NCBI GenBank assembly: GCA_963377175.1
Contig: CAUJNA010003503.1
Coordinates: forward strand, 427,001 to 491,000
Direction of reading: 5' to 3'
DNA: 64,000 bases
Source: Effrenium voratum
Lineage: Eukaryota; Sar; Dinophyceae; Suessiales; Symbiodiniaceae
Positions 1 through 14,500 of the stretch are shown here, piece by piece. Under the pieces are notes generated by a model. That model made no database searches, was not told where the DNA came from, and was given only the letters and a program-made list of their open reading frames with translations. Positions within the stretch are counted from its first letter, which is position 1. Each line of letters starts with the position of its first letter. Both the position numbers and the translations under genes were made by a program.

Positions 1-2544
1 ACCGGGATGGCATGGATATCGAGTAACCGGGTGAAAGAACCAGCAAATAGCACACGTGAACAGCCAGAAAGATGGCATTTGTGTGCCCGCTCACAAAAAC
101 TCAACAACGCCCGCATTTGGGATCGGATAGCAAAAGCTCCTGACACACTGATAGGTTTGAACATATGGCAGGTCTTGTCGTCATTCACAAAGATGGTCCG
201 GCCGAAGTCTGGGGGCGCCGCTTGCCAATGCCGCTACCAACCTCAGTCGAAACCCACTTAAGGACCACCTTGCGCGTACCATCCGATGAATTTGAATTGG
301 CGACCCTGACGGAATTTGGGTGGGGATTCATGTCCACCACCAACCGCTCTGGAGGTGTTTCCCGCAAGGCTTGGAAATGGAGCCCACGCATGCTGCGAGT
401 GCTGCACCCCTAGGCCGGCGGCATATCCAAAATCAGCGTCTGCCATCTCACCTGGCCTTGCAACGCGCTGCAAGAGTGAAACGCTGCAATCAGGCAATTC
501 TTGTAGAATAGATATGCTTCCGCAAAATACCAGTAAGATGTGATTCAGTTTTTTTGGCAACCCCCATGTTGGTGAAAGCCCATTCCATGTTAGGGATGTT
601 GGTAGACCATTGCAAACCCCGAATTCAAGACGGTGGAGGTGTTGAAAGACGTAACATGGATGATCAAACGCTCCCTAGACCTGACTGTCACTCTCACCTT
701 CATCACTCCTACCCATGGTACTTTGCAGAAAGGTCACTGTCAGAAGAATACATGCTTTTCCAAGTGCTTCACGGCTTCATGTCAGCTTGCAGTCCATTGA
801 GAGTGCCAAACTGCCAGGCCCTCTGAGTATTCGAACTAGAGGCAAGAAGCCTGCGTGCACATGCTAAGAGGTGAGGTCTACATCGTCCATGTGTCTGCAA
901 GGCAAACATGTTTGAATTACGCGGGAGTTCGGTCTTCAAGTGCCTTTGAACGACCACGGCGCATGTTAAAAGTGTGCAAAACCAAAGGCTCTGAGCTGCG
1001 TACCCATTCACGATGCAGCCCATGATGGCGACTCGAACACCTGGCAGGAGAACTCCCTCACAAGTCTTGTGTCATGGAAAACCAAGGCCCGCCAAGACCT
1101 CATGTTGCAAAAGGCAGAGGTATGAGTAGTGGACAAATCCATACCTTCCGACAAGCTACCTCTGTCAAAAGCAGATGTAAGAGATCTCGAGACAGTCATG
1201 ATTCGCAACCAGGAGTGCGGGCATGGCTATCTAAAGCATCCCATCATAGGAGAACAAAAGTCCACTCTCAGACAGTGAACAGCTCAGGGATGCTGCCACA
1301 GGGCATTGCTTCAGAACACGCGCCAGGCAGCAGGCGTGGCCCAGAAAAAGAGCCAGCTGTGCTGTGGTGTTGATCAACTGTACAAACCGGATCGAACTTG
1401 TACTGACAGGAAACAGCCTTTCAAGTTCGAGTTTTTGCAAACTGTGCCGTGAAAAAGCAGGTTGTCACAAGCTGCTCCTGCCCTATACAGGACCCATATT
1501 TCATCCTCCGGTTCATCTGGATTCCTGCATCATGAACTTGAGTGATTCGCGTCACGGACAACAACTATCCCCACCATCTATGCCAGCCCCGAGGCCGCGG
1601 AGCTGGGTCCGACCGCGGGCCGTGCCTGGCAAATGGCCCGTTCGCTCCTGGATCTTGGCCGTCGTGGACTGCCTTATGCCCGGTCAAGCACATGCGTAGG
1701 GGAAATAGATGGCCCTGGCAGATGATTACACCACCAGGTAAACCAGGGCCATGATTTTTCGAGCAAAACAACCAAAAAGGACACCTATGGTCAAGCAGAC
1801 TTGAAGGGATTGTCCACAGGCAGAATGAAGGGCATATTTCAAAAGCGCGGGTCAGTTCGCCTCCAGCGTCAACATCCCGGGTTGGCGCTGATGGACGCAA
1901 AAAGGCTACAGGCAAAGTGGTTGCGTGATCTGTACATACCTCTCGCAAATTTCTAGACTTAGTTGCCCCAAGTACCATGGCACGGAGGTTGCAAATCCGC
2001 TCTTGCAAGATGAAAGTCAGTGGAGGTCGTCACAAGCCGACCAGTCCTAGGAACAGCACCAGTGACACCTGTTGTGAATATGGTGTGGATCTTGAAAACT
2101 GCAAATGGGTGTCTTTGTTTAGACTCGACTCCCCCCCCGCATTTGTGGATTTAAAGGGAAACCACAAGCAAAACACCCATGTGATTTTGGGTCACCCCCA
2201 AAACAAGACACACACCCAGGTCAAGTTCATTGCCAGTCCTGTTGCATCCCATCCATTCAACCAAGTGTCAACCGTTCTTCACGAGCATTGCGCTTCACTC
2301 CGGGAAAATGTCTGAGAAGTAGGGCGTCCATGAGCTGCATGACCGTGGGTTCCCTTTATGACAAAACTTGGCTTCCCCCCCCCCAACCAAGAGCCTGAAC
2401 CTCCGAAAAGATCATAGGACAATCAAACATGTCCATCCCCCCGAGCGAAACTTCAAGACTTGAGCCTCCGCGCAAGTCAAAGAGCGTCCGGCCGCAGGAG
2501 GGGCAGCTGATGAACTCAGTCTTGGAGATGCGCATGCGAGAAGC
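1..2544 (-). CDS. ispG: ispG exons, C-terminal [4Fe-4S] domain
   Basis: Exon ~2472-2544 ([20 protein letters not shown]), exon 1004-1040 ([11 protein letters not shown], 37 nt, GT donor GTACGC), exon 416-456 ([15 protein letters not shown] donor) and a last exon starting at 220 ([15 protein letters not shown]) that stays open to position 1. The 1004/456 and 416/220 joins keep frame and rebuild [18 protein letters not shown] followed by an Ala-Pro segment, as in plant HDS. The ~13 residues normally between LFDL and LPGV need one more exon between 2472 and 1040, which I could not place. The stop codon lies outside the window, or upstream of it after a further donor. Confidence 0.88.
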
Positions 2545-5500
2545 CTGCAAGGCGACTTTGACCATGACAACCCCCCTGCGCAGGATACCAACAAGTACCA
2601 GGGATGATAAAGGCCACCCCCGCATGAGGCTTGGGTCCAATGAACTGCAAAAAGATCTACCTTACCTGGAGACGTTCTTTGTTTTAAGAAATACTGAAAT
2701 AGGTATGCTTTGAGATAGCTGACCCACCCAAAACAAAAATCCTGCTGACCCAACCCAAGCAGAGTACCTAGGAAAACAATACAGACCCAAATGGCCAAAG
2801 GCTGCATCGCCTGGAGCAAGTTGAAGGAAGACTCCCGCAGCTCATCTGCGGAGAGCTCCTCCCATGCGAGTGAGAGGAAGGCTGTGGGTCAAACAGCGAT
2901 ACCCAAATGGAACCCTGGTAAACGAAAACATGGACTAAAACATGCGGTTTTCTGGTGGCTGCATTTTCACTCATACCCATCTCATTTTCTGGCTGTTCTT
3001 CCCCAACTGCGAGAGCTATGGGTCGGCCATCCTGTTTTGCGGCTTTCGGGCAGGTGACCACAACAGCGGGCGCCAAAGTTAAGGGCGCCCGGTGTCGCGC
3101 CGCAATCAGCAGCCCTCCGACATCTCTTGCTTTTGTGTTCTCGCATAGGTCGCATAATGCTTTTCACTGATTCATATTGCGGTTTCATTGTGCTGCACAC
3201 GGGCAGCCAGCATATCTATGTTAGGACTTCTCAAGTTGTCCAATGTCGGGATTCAATGGGCAGCACTTCACCGGCAATATGCATACTTTTGATGCTGTAT
3301 CAGAGTGAAAGCAGTAAGATCCTCCCAAGTGAGGCTTTGATGCAGATGAGCTTCCCAAGCCCATCCTCTTGGCAGGCCTATTCCCTTGCAGGAAGCAATG
3401 GTTCAAAGGATTGCTCCAAGGCATGACGCGTGTCAATCGTCTTAGGGTGGCAGTGGGCCAACGAGCCCCTCGATGGCTCCTCCGCATCCCACAGGAGGCC
3501 TTCGCCCATACCATCCTCGGCACCCGATGAGATCATAGGCCAAAACCCCCCGAGCCGACGTCGCCCCAGCTATGCCTAAGGGTTCAGCGAACAATTCTTA
3601 GCGGATCTTGAATGCGAGTCCCGAATTTGGGCAGGGCATGCAGGGCTTAGCAATTGGGACAAGTGTCTCTGGTACAACTTGCAGTTGCAGTTTGGGGTTT
3701 CAGGTGCAGGCCCCTCTGCACTGGTTGCCTCTCGACTTGCAGCTAAGCATCCACAAAAAGGCTGCCGAAGTCTGCAGCGGCTTCGACAACCTTGGAGCGT
3801 AGCACTGAGCTTCTAGCTGCTTGAATTGCAACTCGTTGGTTGGTGAAACCATCTCACAAATGGCAAGTGCAGGCTGACAAAGTTCATGGCGTGGATTCGC
3901 AGCTGGCTGCTACTCTTGGTGTCTGGCAATATCATCCTGGTCCTTCCCGTCCTCCTGATGCGCACTATCCGTGAATCTTCGGCTAGAAACCAAGCAATTC
4001 ACGTAATGTAGACTGGGGCTCCTTTTGGGTTGTTTATAAACTTACGTACATGGGTGTGGGTCAAAAATAGGTACCCAAAATGGAACCCTTGTAAATGGAA
4101 ACAAGGACTAAAACCTGCGGTCCCCTGGACGTTTAATTTTGACCCATACCCACATGAACAACTTTTAAGCGTAGCAAGTCCTCGCAACACTACAGGCTGG
4201 CCACTGGTCATCTACTCTATCGCCCAGCTTCTGACCAGCCTTGGCGTAGTCAAACCACAGCATCGCTGGAACCTGGGCTTGGCCAGCGTGAGCGGGGTGG
4301 ATGTCATGCTTTGCCCCAGACATTTTTGTTTGATGGGATACCCATTTAGAACCACTAATATTGGCTATCCCATCTGCAGGAATTCACGGAGCAGCTGCGG
4401 CTCCGGCACGCGACTTGCACTGCATGACATTGACGAAAAATCTGGCAAGGCACGGGTGTGGGCAATTGCCAAGTGTCTCTTTCTGCTGAGAGGCGTCCTA
4501 CTCTGCGGTTCTCGTCTGCACAGGCAAAAGCAACTTCTTCCAAGTAGGTACTGTCCATGAAGCATGCAACACCTTTCAACAGTGCAGAATTATGTTTTAG
4601 GCAAAGGGCCATGCCTTAGTCTCTAGGCCATAAACCAGCTGGTGCCTTCAAATGATTGGCTTACTTCGGTCCCCTTTTGCCATGAGCCTTTGGGGACGTG
4701 CCTAGTTTGACACGTCCCGAATGATGCAGAGTTGTGCAATCTGGTCACATAGAGCGAAGATGACAAGACTGCACGATCATCAGGCGCGCAGTCCGGCAAT
4801 GTAACTCGCCCCACACATCCGACGAGGTGTTGCCCGCCTCCTGGCAAGGAAAGTCCTCGCGCACAGGGAGAAAGATCCAGGCAATCGTGTGGAGTTGGTA
4901 CCCTGCCATTCGGGAATCATGCCCTTGACATCAGGGGCACTTGAGGCATACTAAAACCATAGGACTCACAAGAGCCAACTTCTCCCTTTCGGTGAGGAAT
5001 GACACGCTAACCTCCAGCTACTCAGGTGCTGATCTTGCCTCACCTGATGCATGCCAAGCCAAGCAGCTTGTCTGACGCCTTCCAGGGTGCTCGGTCCTGC
5101 CGTCCCTGATGGCCGGCTTCAGCAACAGCATTCTGGGCCTAGGCCACTGGGGCCAGGCGCTCGAGTGTTTGCCTTTGCATTTGTCTGCACTTGACAAGTC
5201 CCCAGTCCAAGTCAATGATGGAGAGGCCGCAGGCCAAATGCCACCAAGGTGAGCCAGACAAGGTCTTGAGCTCCGCCAGTGAATTCGGTAAACATGCTTT
5301 CTTAGTCAAAACTTACATGGAGTGCCAAATGAGTCAAATGCATAGTGTGGTGTGTTCAGGAGGGTGGTGGGAGTACCCTTCGTCTTGCAGATGCGTTTCA
5401 GTTGGCTTGCTTTGGCCAGGCAGAATGCGTGTAGCTCGCACTTCAAGATCGGAAAGGATGGTCATGTACACGGTGCAGTGAGAGGCATGCTGTGCATTCA

Positions 5501-8500
5501 AGAGAGGCACACTGCCACACATGTATCAAATGCTTCAGAAATTACGGTCACGGCACCCTCCAAAACAAGAATCCTCCGCACCACTTCCCATGGATAACAT
5601 GTATTGCAGAAATCCGGTGGCGTGTCTATTGAAAGACCAGCACAAGGATGTCCCTGCATTATTGTAACATATTTTTGGCAGGCCCATCTGCAAGAAACTT
5701 CTGAGCCGCCATGAGGATCTGGACACTGTTGCTCCAAAGCCCCGCTTGTGACTACCTCTTCAGGAGCTGGCGAGGACTTCTCCAGTGCAGCCTTCATGGT
5801 CTCCTTGGAAGCAATCATAACACCAAGGGTGGAGAGAATCTGCCTAAAACGATGTGCGGAATCGCACGAGGTTGCCTAGGTCGATAAATTGGCTCGTGTC
5901 ATGGGTTTGTAGATGCTGAAACATCAATCTTAGATGAATGCAACGGTATAGCGACAACACTATCTTTTCCTGCCACCAGGGATGCAGTACGAGACACATA
6001 CCAAGGAGCTATCCATTGCAAGGCTGAGTGCATCTCGCTCCTGAGACTCTTTGCCGGTGAAAAGCAGCGCGTAGCCGCCCAGGCGCTCAGGCCTCAACAC
6101 AACCTGCTCTTGCAAGAAAAATACGCGACACTCCACTGGGAAGCCTTGGGTCGAGACTTGGGCAACAGCAAGAACACGGAGGGGCCAGTGACCTATGCCG
6201 CTCGCGGTGTCGTTGACCTCTGGGCCGCCGGCATCTCATCGCCTGCGACACACTAGGCTCGCCAGCTTGATTTCTGCTCGACAACCCCATACCACCAGTC
6301 GGGACAAATCGAACAAAGCAAAGCTGGTGTTTGGTGACAGCTCCAGCTGGCCTTTGCACAGCAAGAATTATGAGAGGAAAGGCGTTCCATTCGCTGCCCT
6401 AGTTGGATTATATGGCCTCACAAGGATCATGAAGTATGGCCGCTGTAACCAAACCAATCATTACACATATCAAACAATCCCTTCCCATGTATCATGCCGT
6501 CCATCATTGCTTGCAGCTCAGCAGAAAATTGCTCGTGTCGTTGGTCCCAACTTGCAAAAGGCGGGTGTCAGAAAACATCATTACCACCGGCGCCTGCGTC
6601 CATCTGGCAAAGGCTCCAAACAAGTTGACTGTACACACCCTCAAGGAAAAGCAGCCCAAACATCATCCGCCGGCCTCCGGCCGCATCCTCAGCACTCATC
6701 ATGACTGTGGCCTCGGCGCGGCTAGGAAATATGTGGGGAGCGTGATATGTGGGGAGCGACGGTAGCATCCCCTCCCAAAAAAGCCCCCAGTTCGGCTCGC
6801 TTCGCCGCCTCAGCATTCCCATCACTCCATGTCAATCATGCCAACCGGTAAATTGACATGCACGGAGCTACGGAGCACAGTGAAATCGACCTAGGCGTTG
6901 GATTCCGTGAGTGTGTTGCCTACTTGTGCAATTGGGCTGAGCTCAGCCCTGAACACCCTCGGGGACGTTCGGGCCGGCCTTGCAAAGCACACCTGGCGAG
7001 GGAAAGGCGTCCAAAGCAGGCTACAGGAGACAAGAAACACTGTTTGCAGGATGGGTTGCCGCAAACTAATCAGCAAGCAGGTTTCTGGAACCGCAACCGT
7101 GGTTGAAGGATTGAACAGAGATGCCAAATCCCGTTTGCGAGGCCTCTAGTCAAACGGCGGGGCGTCACTCGCAATCGTTTATGGAACAAACGTGGAACCT
7201 GAAAAATGCATGCTAGCAGGCTTGCTGGCTTTTTGCAATGAACCATGCGTGCCACGGTAAAAAAGACATGCACTGCACGCTTGCGCCTGTAGGCACATCC
7301 AGGAGAGTCTTCAGCTTCACACCAACGTTGGGTGTGACCATGCCATCCAGGACCTGGTGCTTGAGACGCCGCCTCTCCGGAGATATTCTACTTTTGCTAC
7401 TGTTGGCGTTGAAGAGACCTAGGGAAGTCGATCACCTCATGCCTTGGATCTGCATCTCGGGGTCTCACGATAGAGGCCCTTCTATTTATCTAGGCTTGCT
7501 TGCGCAGGTCAGAGATGGATACTTCGACCACTCAGTGACGTATATCAATCTGGGTGAAGCAAGCAGGGCCCAGGGAAGGCCAGTTGAGTTCTGTGGGGAC
7601 GAAGTCGCAAAAGCGAGGTCCTTCAATTGCCGGGCGCTGGGGTGCAACGGGCTCTAGTGTCTGCTGGCCCCCTGCCATGCAGAATAGGACGTTTCACCCG
7701 GATAGCCATGACATCCGGACCATGTCCTTTCGGTACAGGCCGCTCATCACTTCTCAAATCTTCGCCCATGGTTCCAAACATCTCCCCCATCCATGTCCTG
7801 TCTGTCACCCCAGTTGAGGTGCCGGACCACCACATCCACGCTCTTCCAGTCCTTCTGCACGTCGCCATCAGCTCGAAGACTCAATCAGCGCACGGACATG
7901 AGCATTGAAGCGAAAAAAAAGCTCGCATTGATGATGCAAACGGCATGGTGCAAGTATGGACTCTGATAAGAATGCAGGCAGCTTCCAGGTGTTGAAGCAA
8001 AGGTGATGCTCTTGGCCATCCAGTTCCTTGTACCATCCAATTCCTGTATGTTGCCGCTTCTTCAGATTCTTCTGTGTTCGAAGGCCATACAACAAAACAG
8101 TGTCCTCCAATCTGTGTATGAACAGGTCTCAACCATCGCAAGCATCAATCTAACAAATCAAAGGACTGAACTGAATTGCCTCCTCTGAGATGGCTCCGCC
8201 GAACAACTATACCATTTATAGTGCAAAAAAAAGAGCTCGCGGGAGGTGTTTCTCCCTCAGGTACCCTGCTCACCTCAACGTCGCATTTCCCGCGGCTGAG
8301 GTTTCGGCCGAAGGCCCAGGCGGTCGCAAAGAGCAGCGGTGTCGAGGCCTGCAAGCTCCTTGACCTCGGACAAAATCCCTCACCCGCGAAACACAGACCA
8401 AATTTGGATGCGAGGTGCAAGGGGGGTATGGTGCCGTTCATAAACTGGATCCAGAGGCACCTTTTGATACGCGCAAGCGAGTTTTCGTGCTCCCCTGTAC

Positions 8501-11500
8501 TCTGCTGGGAACGTTAGTAGATGGGCTAGGGGTAGGAAAGAGGGAGCAGGGTGTTTCTTGAGTCGAGTCAACTGTGAACAAGACGCGTTTTGACTCTTGC
8601 TGCGTCCCGTGAAGCGCCGGACACACGTGCAGTAGGGGAGCTTGGAAGGGACCGGAGCTGCTATGCTGCTTCAGTCCTTTCCTTTCCTAGTCTTCAGCCC
8701 TTTTGTTTTCCAAAGGGATCGAAGCATTGCATCTGGTGTTTTGGGGCATGCAAGAGGGCTTGGGGCCCTTTTACGATTCGACTGTTTGTTGAACTGTGGG
8801 AGGCATTGAAAGTGTTCAATGACCAAAGACACAAAGAAACACACGGCCAACTCATTCTCATTTCAACTCCTCCAACAGCCGGCAGCCTGTAGCTGGGTCC
8901 CAAGCGGTCATTGACGTCAGAACGGAGCCATCCACGTTCAGAGGGATGTCGAGAGGAAAGTCGCAACTGCCGCGCAAGAGTCGACACCCAGAATGCGGCC
9001 GTGAGGTATAGCTCTGAAACTGGACTGGCTTGAATTGTCGGCTTCTAGTTGGCAAGTGCTCTCGCTTCTGCACAGCTAAGAAAAACACTTGAACACCTGA
9101 CATGAGACATTGGCCGCGCTTGGGCGCTTGGGCTCCCGGCTCCCGCCGTGAGAAGACGCCCTCGCGCCGCTTCGTGTGCTCTTCGAAGGGCTCCACTCCC
9201 TCGTCCCACGCGAAAAAACGTGCGGCTCCGGGTGCGATGGGAGATGGGAAGGACAACAAGATGCCAGGCACCAAACCACAGCAACAAGAGCAACAACAGC
9301 GACACTACACTCAGTTGCCCAAAGGACCCAACAAAAAATGGTTAACCTTTCGATGTCACTAAAAATGGATCGATTTGGGGAAACCAAAGGTTAAAAGGTC
9401 GACTTCAACTGAGATCATGGGGAACATGGGAATGACCGAACCAGCTGTTTGAGACATGGGGTTTGGGTCATTCCAATTCACCCCCTGCATACCAGCATCT
9501 TTTCAGCGCGAAGGGTCCGGCCCAGCCTGGCCCAAAGACCTCTCTGCGACACCTAGCAAAGGGGCGGTGGGAACTTGGGAATTTGTGGAATGGGATGTAG
9601 CTGTGGGTCAAAAATCGTTACCCAGAATGGAACCAATTGGAACGCTGGTAAATGGAAACATGGACTAAAACCTGTCCCCTGGTGGTTTAAGTTTGACCCA
9701 TACCCATGTCAGTTTTCCACTCTTCTCTTGATTCATGCGGTATACGAAAGGCAACTGGATGGCAAGTCGCCGAAATGAGCAGCCTGCTGTCAAGCGCTCA
9801 CCAATTTGCGACACAACCAGTACCCTTAAGGGAAGCCGTGGAGAAGCCAGCCCAGACACGAGGCCTGAAAAAAGATCCGGTGTCCCTCAGTTCCACTCGC
9901 TTGCGCGTTCGCAAGAATGATGTCAACGCAAACATGGCATGTACAGTTTTGCCTTTCCAAACTATCTGGTGGATTCTCAATAGTTGTCAGCGCCGAACTC
10001 AATCAAGGCGCGTCTTGCTTTACTGGTCCCTTCAAAGGGGCGTTTTTATTACAAAGCGGGGCAAAAGGGGGAACCCACCGCTTTTCACTCATCGGCTCCT
10101 TTGCTCCACTCCCTTCGGGCCTCGCAGGGCGATGCACGGCTTCGCCTCAAACTCGGGGTCCTCTGTGAGGCTCACCCGGATGGTGTCACCTGACAAATCT
10201 GGGACCCGTGCTCCATTTAACCCATTTGAGTCTGTGGAAGTGTCCCAAGCCTGGCTGGGATGAGCACTAAAATTTGGGTGGTGAAACGACAGCCGGGAAT
10301 GTGCAACATCTGAATAACTGTTCCTGGGCCAAACCCTCAACCGCCAAACCATCTGAACGAAACAGAAACACGCCGGCAGAGAGACCGGCAAAGAATCTCC
10401 TCTTGAATCACGAGAAGCCTTTTCTCCACAAAAAGGGGCACACGCATTACGGGCAAGCAAACAGCCAATCAGGTAGCCATTCGCCCAGCTTCGCCATACA
10501 TGCGCACAGCTTGGAAGAAGCCCAATATTGACCTCCAACGTGGCTCGGTTGCGGACTTTGCCCTCACCTAATCAACAAGAAGAAGCCATGAAGAGCACCC
10601 TAAGCGCTGCACCCAGACCGTCTTGCAGCAGAGCCCCGATGCCCACCGCCGACTTGATGCGGCCTATGGCTGGTGACAACGAAGGCCGTCAGGGAGACAA
10701 CCCCTCCGCAAAGTGAAGCAAGGCAGCAACAGAAAGCCAATCAGCTACTCGCTTAAAAGTTCACATCTGATCAACACGCAAAAACGCCAAGCCCACAAAA
10801 ACTGTGAGCTTCCCCGAACAGGCGGTGCTTCTCATGCAAAATCTCATGCGCTGGCCCAACATATATTTGGCTCAAAGGATGCAGGCTTGGCATGTGCCTG
10901 ATCCCAGACTCCCAGACTCCCAAGTCCAAGACCTCAAGCATCCGACGTGAAGCCCTCGCTCCCAGGCTCGGGCCATCAGCACCGCCGCCCGCTTCTGTGA
11001 CCCCCAGGTGCAAGGGGTAGTCCTCACCGGATCGGGAAATTGGATCGCCCCCGTTCTTTATGTGCAGCCCCTCTCCAGGTTTCCCCAGAGCGTGCGGGCT
11101 CACTGCACTATTGGTGGTTTGGGGCTGGTATTCATTGAGGTTGCGCAGGAAATTTCGACACCCCGCCTTTAGAGAAGGGCTTGCTTGACACTTCTAAGGC
11201 GCACATAGAAGAGGGTTCACAAGGCAACCCGGCGAGACGCTCTCGGTTTGGTTTCAAGTTCGGCTCAGGCCCTGTCCCAGCCCAGCTTGTACATCTCCCG
11301 GGCAAGCTGCCGGTACGCGTTCACCTGCTAGTCACTCCTGACACCCTGGATGATTCTAAGACTGCAATTAACGCACATACCTGGGTGACCCTCCAATACG
11401 TGTCCATTGCCATAATAACTCACCTCGTCCGAGTCCTTGTGACAGCTCATGGCAAACACAAATGATCTGAGGCTTGGTGTGCGGAGTCCAGACCGTAGAC

Positions 11501-14500
11501 GGCGCAAATCCAACGGGTTCCCTGGTTCTCGCATAGCTACCTGGAATTGCCAAACTAGAACCGTCTTTCTAACGCTGTGCACACTAACTTCATTTGGCGT
11601 GTCCCGGGTCTCAAAACTGCGAAGCTTTTGGTTGAACTAGTGCAGGCTTGTAGTCACCTACAAAGAGGCAGCTACGATTTATTTTACATTATTTTATTAT
11701 TATTTTTCGAACGTGTTCACTTGGTGGATTGCTGTCATCGCCGGCTGGGCCCCCAGCCATCACCTGTGGGTTGGAGGACTTCATGCCTCAAGCTCTTGGG
11801 CAAAGCCACGAGCGTGGCCAAAATCAAATCGGACACTCTCCAGACGTGGAAATTCATCTTCGCCCCTCTGAAACTAATGTCAAAAGGGCCTCAAACTACG
11901 ACACACAGCCATGTCTGTGACGCTGGCATTCAGTCAGCTTTGTGTACATTGTTACATGTTTCAGAAAAAGATCCACATCTGCAAGAGCTGGCGACACCGG
12001 CGCCAAATGCAGAGGTCTATGCGGCGCCTACGAGTTTGAAGGTGCTTAACTGCTCACGCAAAGCCTGCGTGGAGGCGGGTGGTTTGAAGTTTGAGCTTCC
12101 TGCCCCTCCTCAGCCTGGCACTCTCGAGCCACCGCCTTGGGCAAAGGCTAAAAATGAAGTTGTGGAAGTCGTTCTTCCGGCACACCTCTCCGAACTCAAT
12201 GGCGGAGGCCACCATGCCTTCAGGCCTAAGCCGTCCCATGTCAGGCCCCATCTAGACCTTTCAAACTTTCGAGCATCAATCCGCGTGATCCTGAACCGAT
12301 CGACTGCAGATCTAGACAGCTTGGATTTCCCAACTGGTGCTCGAGCACCCGGCGAATCTCCGTACTGAAAGAGGATTCGCTCCGAGAGGGAGCCGTGGTT
12401 CACACCTGCAGGCTCCCAGGCCCAAGGCTCTGTTTCAAGACCCAAGTGAGACTAGCAAACACGACAGCCACGCTGCCACCAACGATAAACAATCATGGGG
12501 CAACAACAGCCACCACCACAACCACAATCAACGACCCTACTACTAGTTGCTTCTGCTGCTACCGCTACTACTGCTATCTCCAGACCTACTACGTTTTCTT
12601 TTTTGCTACTGTTGCTGCTACTGCTGCGGCTGCTAACATCACCATCACCACTATCACCGACCACTACTAGTCGTGGACACCGCGACCGCAGGGCAAAAGC
12701 AAACGACCAACACGACTACAAGGACTACAACCAGTACCAGAGTAACCGGATGGGTAACTGCAACCACGAACACGCTAAGTACTCACAAGCACCTCGCGCA
12801 CACGAAACACCTCCCCCATCTCTTGCTCTGCATCTCTCTGCCCTGGCCGATCCGCATGGACTTGTTCTGCTCCTTCAGCTTCAAGACCTTGCTTTCGCAA
12901 CTGGAAGTCAGCGCGACATATGCAAGCAGAAGGTGCACGTGTCAAAGCAGAAGGGCCCGCCATGGGGCCTGCGTTTGCGAAATACCTGAAAAACTCAGAA
13001 CAACACGCATCAGTACACCATTCTCATGTACTCTGGAAAAGGACATGTGACCCAAACCTCGAGAAAACAAAACAAAATCGACAAAGCCTCTCCCATCTAA
13101 ACCGTGCTATATTGACCCATCCGCATAGCTGACATGCGGAGAAGTATTTTAGAGAAGCAGCCAAAGTACAACCAGCCTGAAGGCTTACACATATAGTCAA
13201 CAACTGGAAAAGCTTCACATCAACACTGTCACTTTCAGTCTGGAGGCCATCAAGACTTACAACAGGCAGTCTCCTTGTTGCACTCGTTCGGCCGTGTACA
13301 AAAACACCATGGTTTTCATAGGGATGCCAGTTGGAGGGTGCCTGATTTGCACACATACCCCTTGAAGCACAAGGTCAGGGACTGTCAACAAGCCACCACT
13401 CGCTCGCGAGTCGCTCGCCGCTTTGGCACCGGGCCAAAGGCGTCAGCGCTTCTTCAATGGCCTCCCTGGCTTCATTCACGTCCTGACCCATGGGGCGCCC
13501 ACCGCTCTCAAATGTAGCAAAATGGCACCTTTGTAAGTGGAACCAAAGACTAAAACCTGCGTAACCCTAGCTCATTGTATAATTTTGACCCACAGCCATA
13601 TGATTTTTGAGAAAAGGCACCACTAACTAGTGGTCTGCTGAAAGATGTCCGTCGAAGGGGAAAGGGTCCAATGGTTCAACCTGCATTATTCAACCCGCAA
13701 GTCAGGTCGCATGTCGGCGCCCGAAAACGGCTGGCTCTATGAATGGCGACTGGCTATGTGGCGGATGCCAATTTGTCGTCCTCCTCTGACAGCTCATCAA
13801 TGGTGTCGAAGGATTTACGGCCTCAGTGTGACTTTAGGATGAACCAAAAAAGGTGTCATACTCAGGTCTGGCAGATGATTTGCCGTCTAAGTTGTTCTCA
13901 AACATAGAGCTGTGCAAAGCAACCTTCAACATTGGCGAGCCATCCAGCGGGGTCCTTTCTCTTGAATCGTACCAGAACACATGCAGCGGAAAAGACCATT
14001 GTTTGAAAGGTAGATCGCAGCACTTCAATCTAACCCCGCCTTCCGTGAAATTCCCAGGGTTGACCCGGACCTGCGCCGGCTCCCATGTCCAACGTAAAAG
14101 CAACTTTGGAAGCTGCAACTCGGCAGCAAGCTGTGCCCAAATAGACTGATTCTGCAAAGGGGGGCTCTTTTTTGGATGGGTGTTATATAAAAGGGAAACC
14201 AAAAAGAAACCACCTGGAGGGGTCCCGGGAGACACCCTCTTGCAAGTTGCAGTCCAGTGCTGGCCTTGTCCACAAAATCTGCACATACCAATGCAACCTT
14301 CGGCGTGAAATGGATGTCTGCCACAATCGGAGTCTTGTAGCCTGGCAGTGATTGAGGGTTTGACTGGATCCAATAGGCCTCACCATCCCCGAGGGAATGT
14401 GTCAAATAGGAACCTCTGCAACTGGTCGATGCCCTTGTGGATTCCGCCAAACGGCAAGAAGGGTGATATACAGAGTTTTACACAACCTTCTTCACTATAC

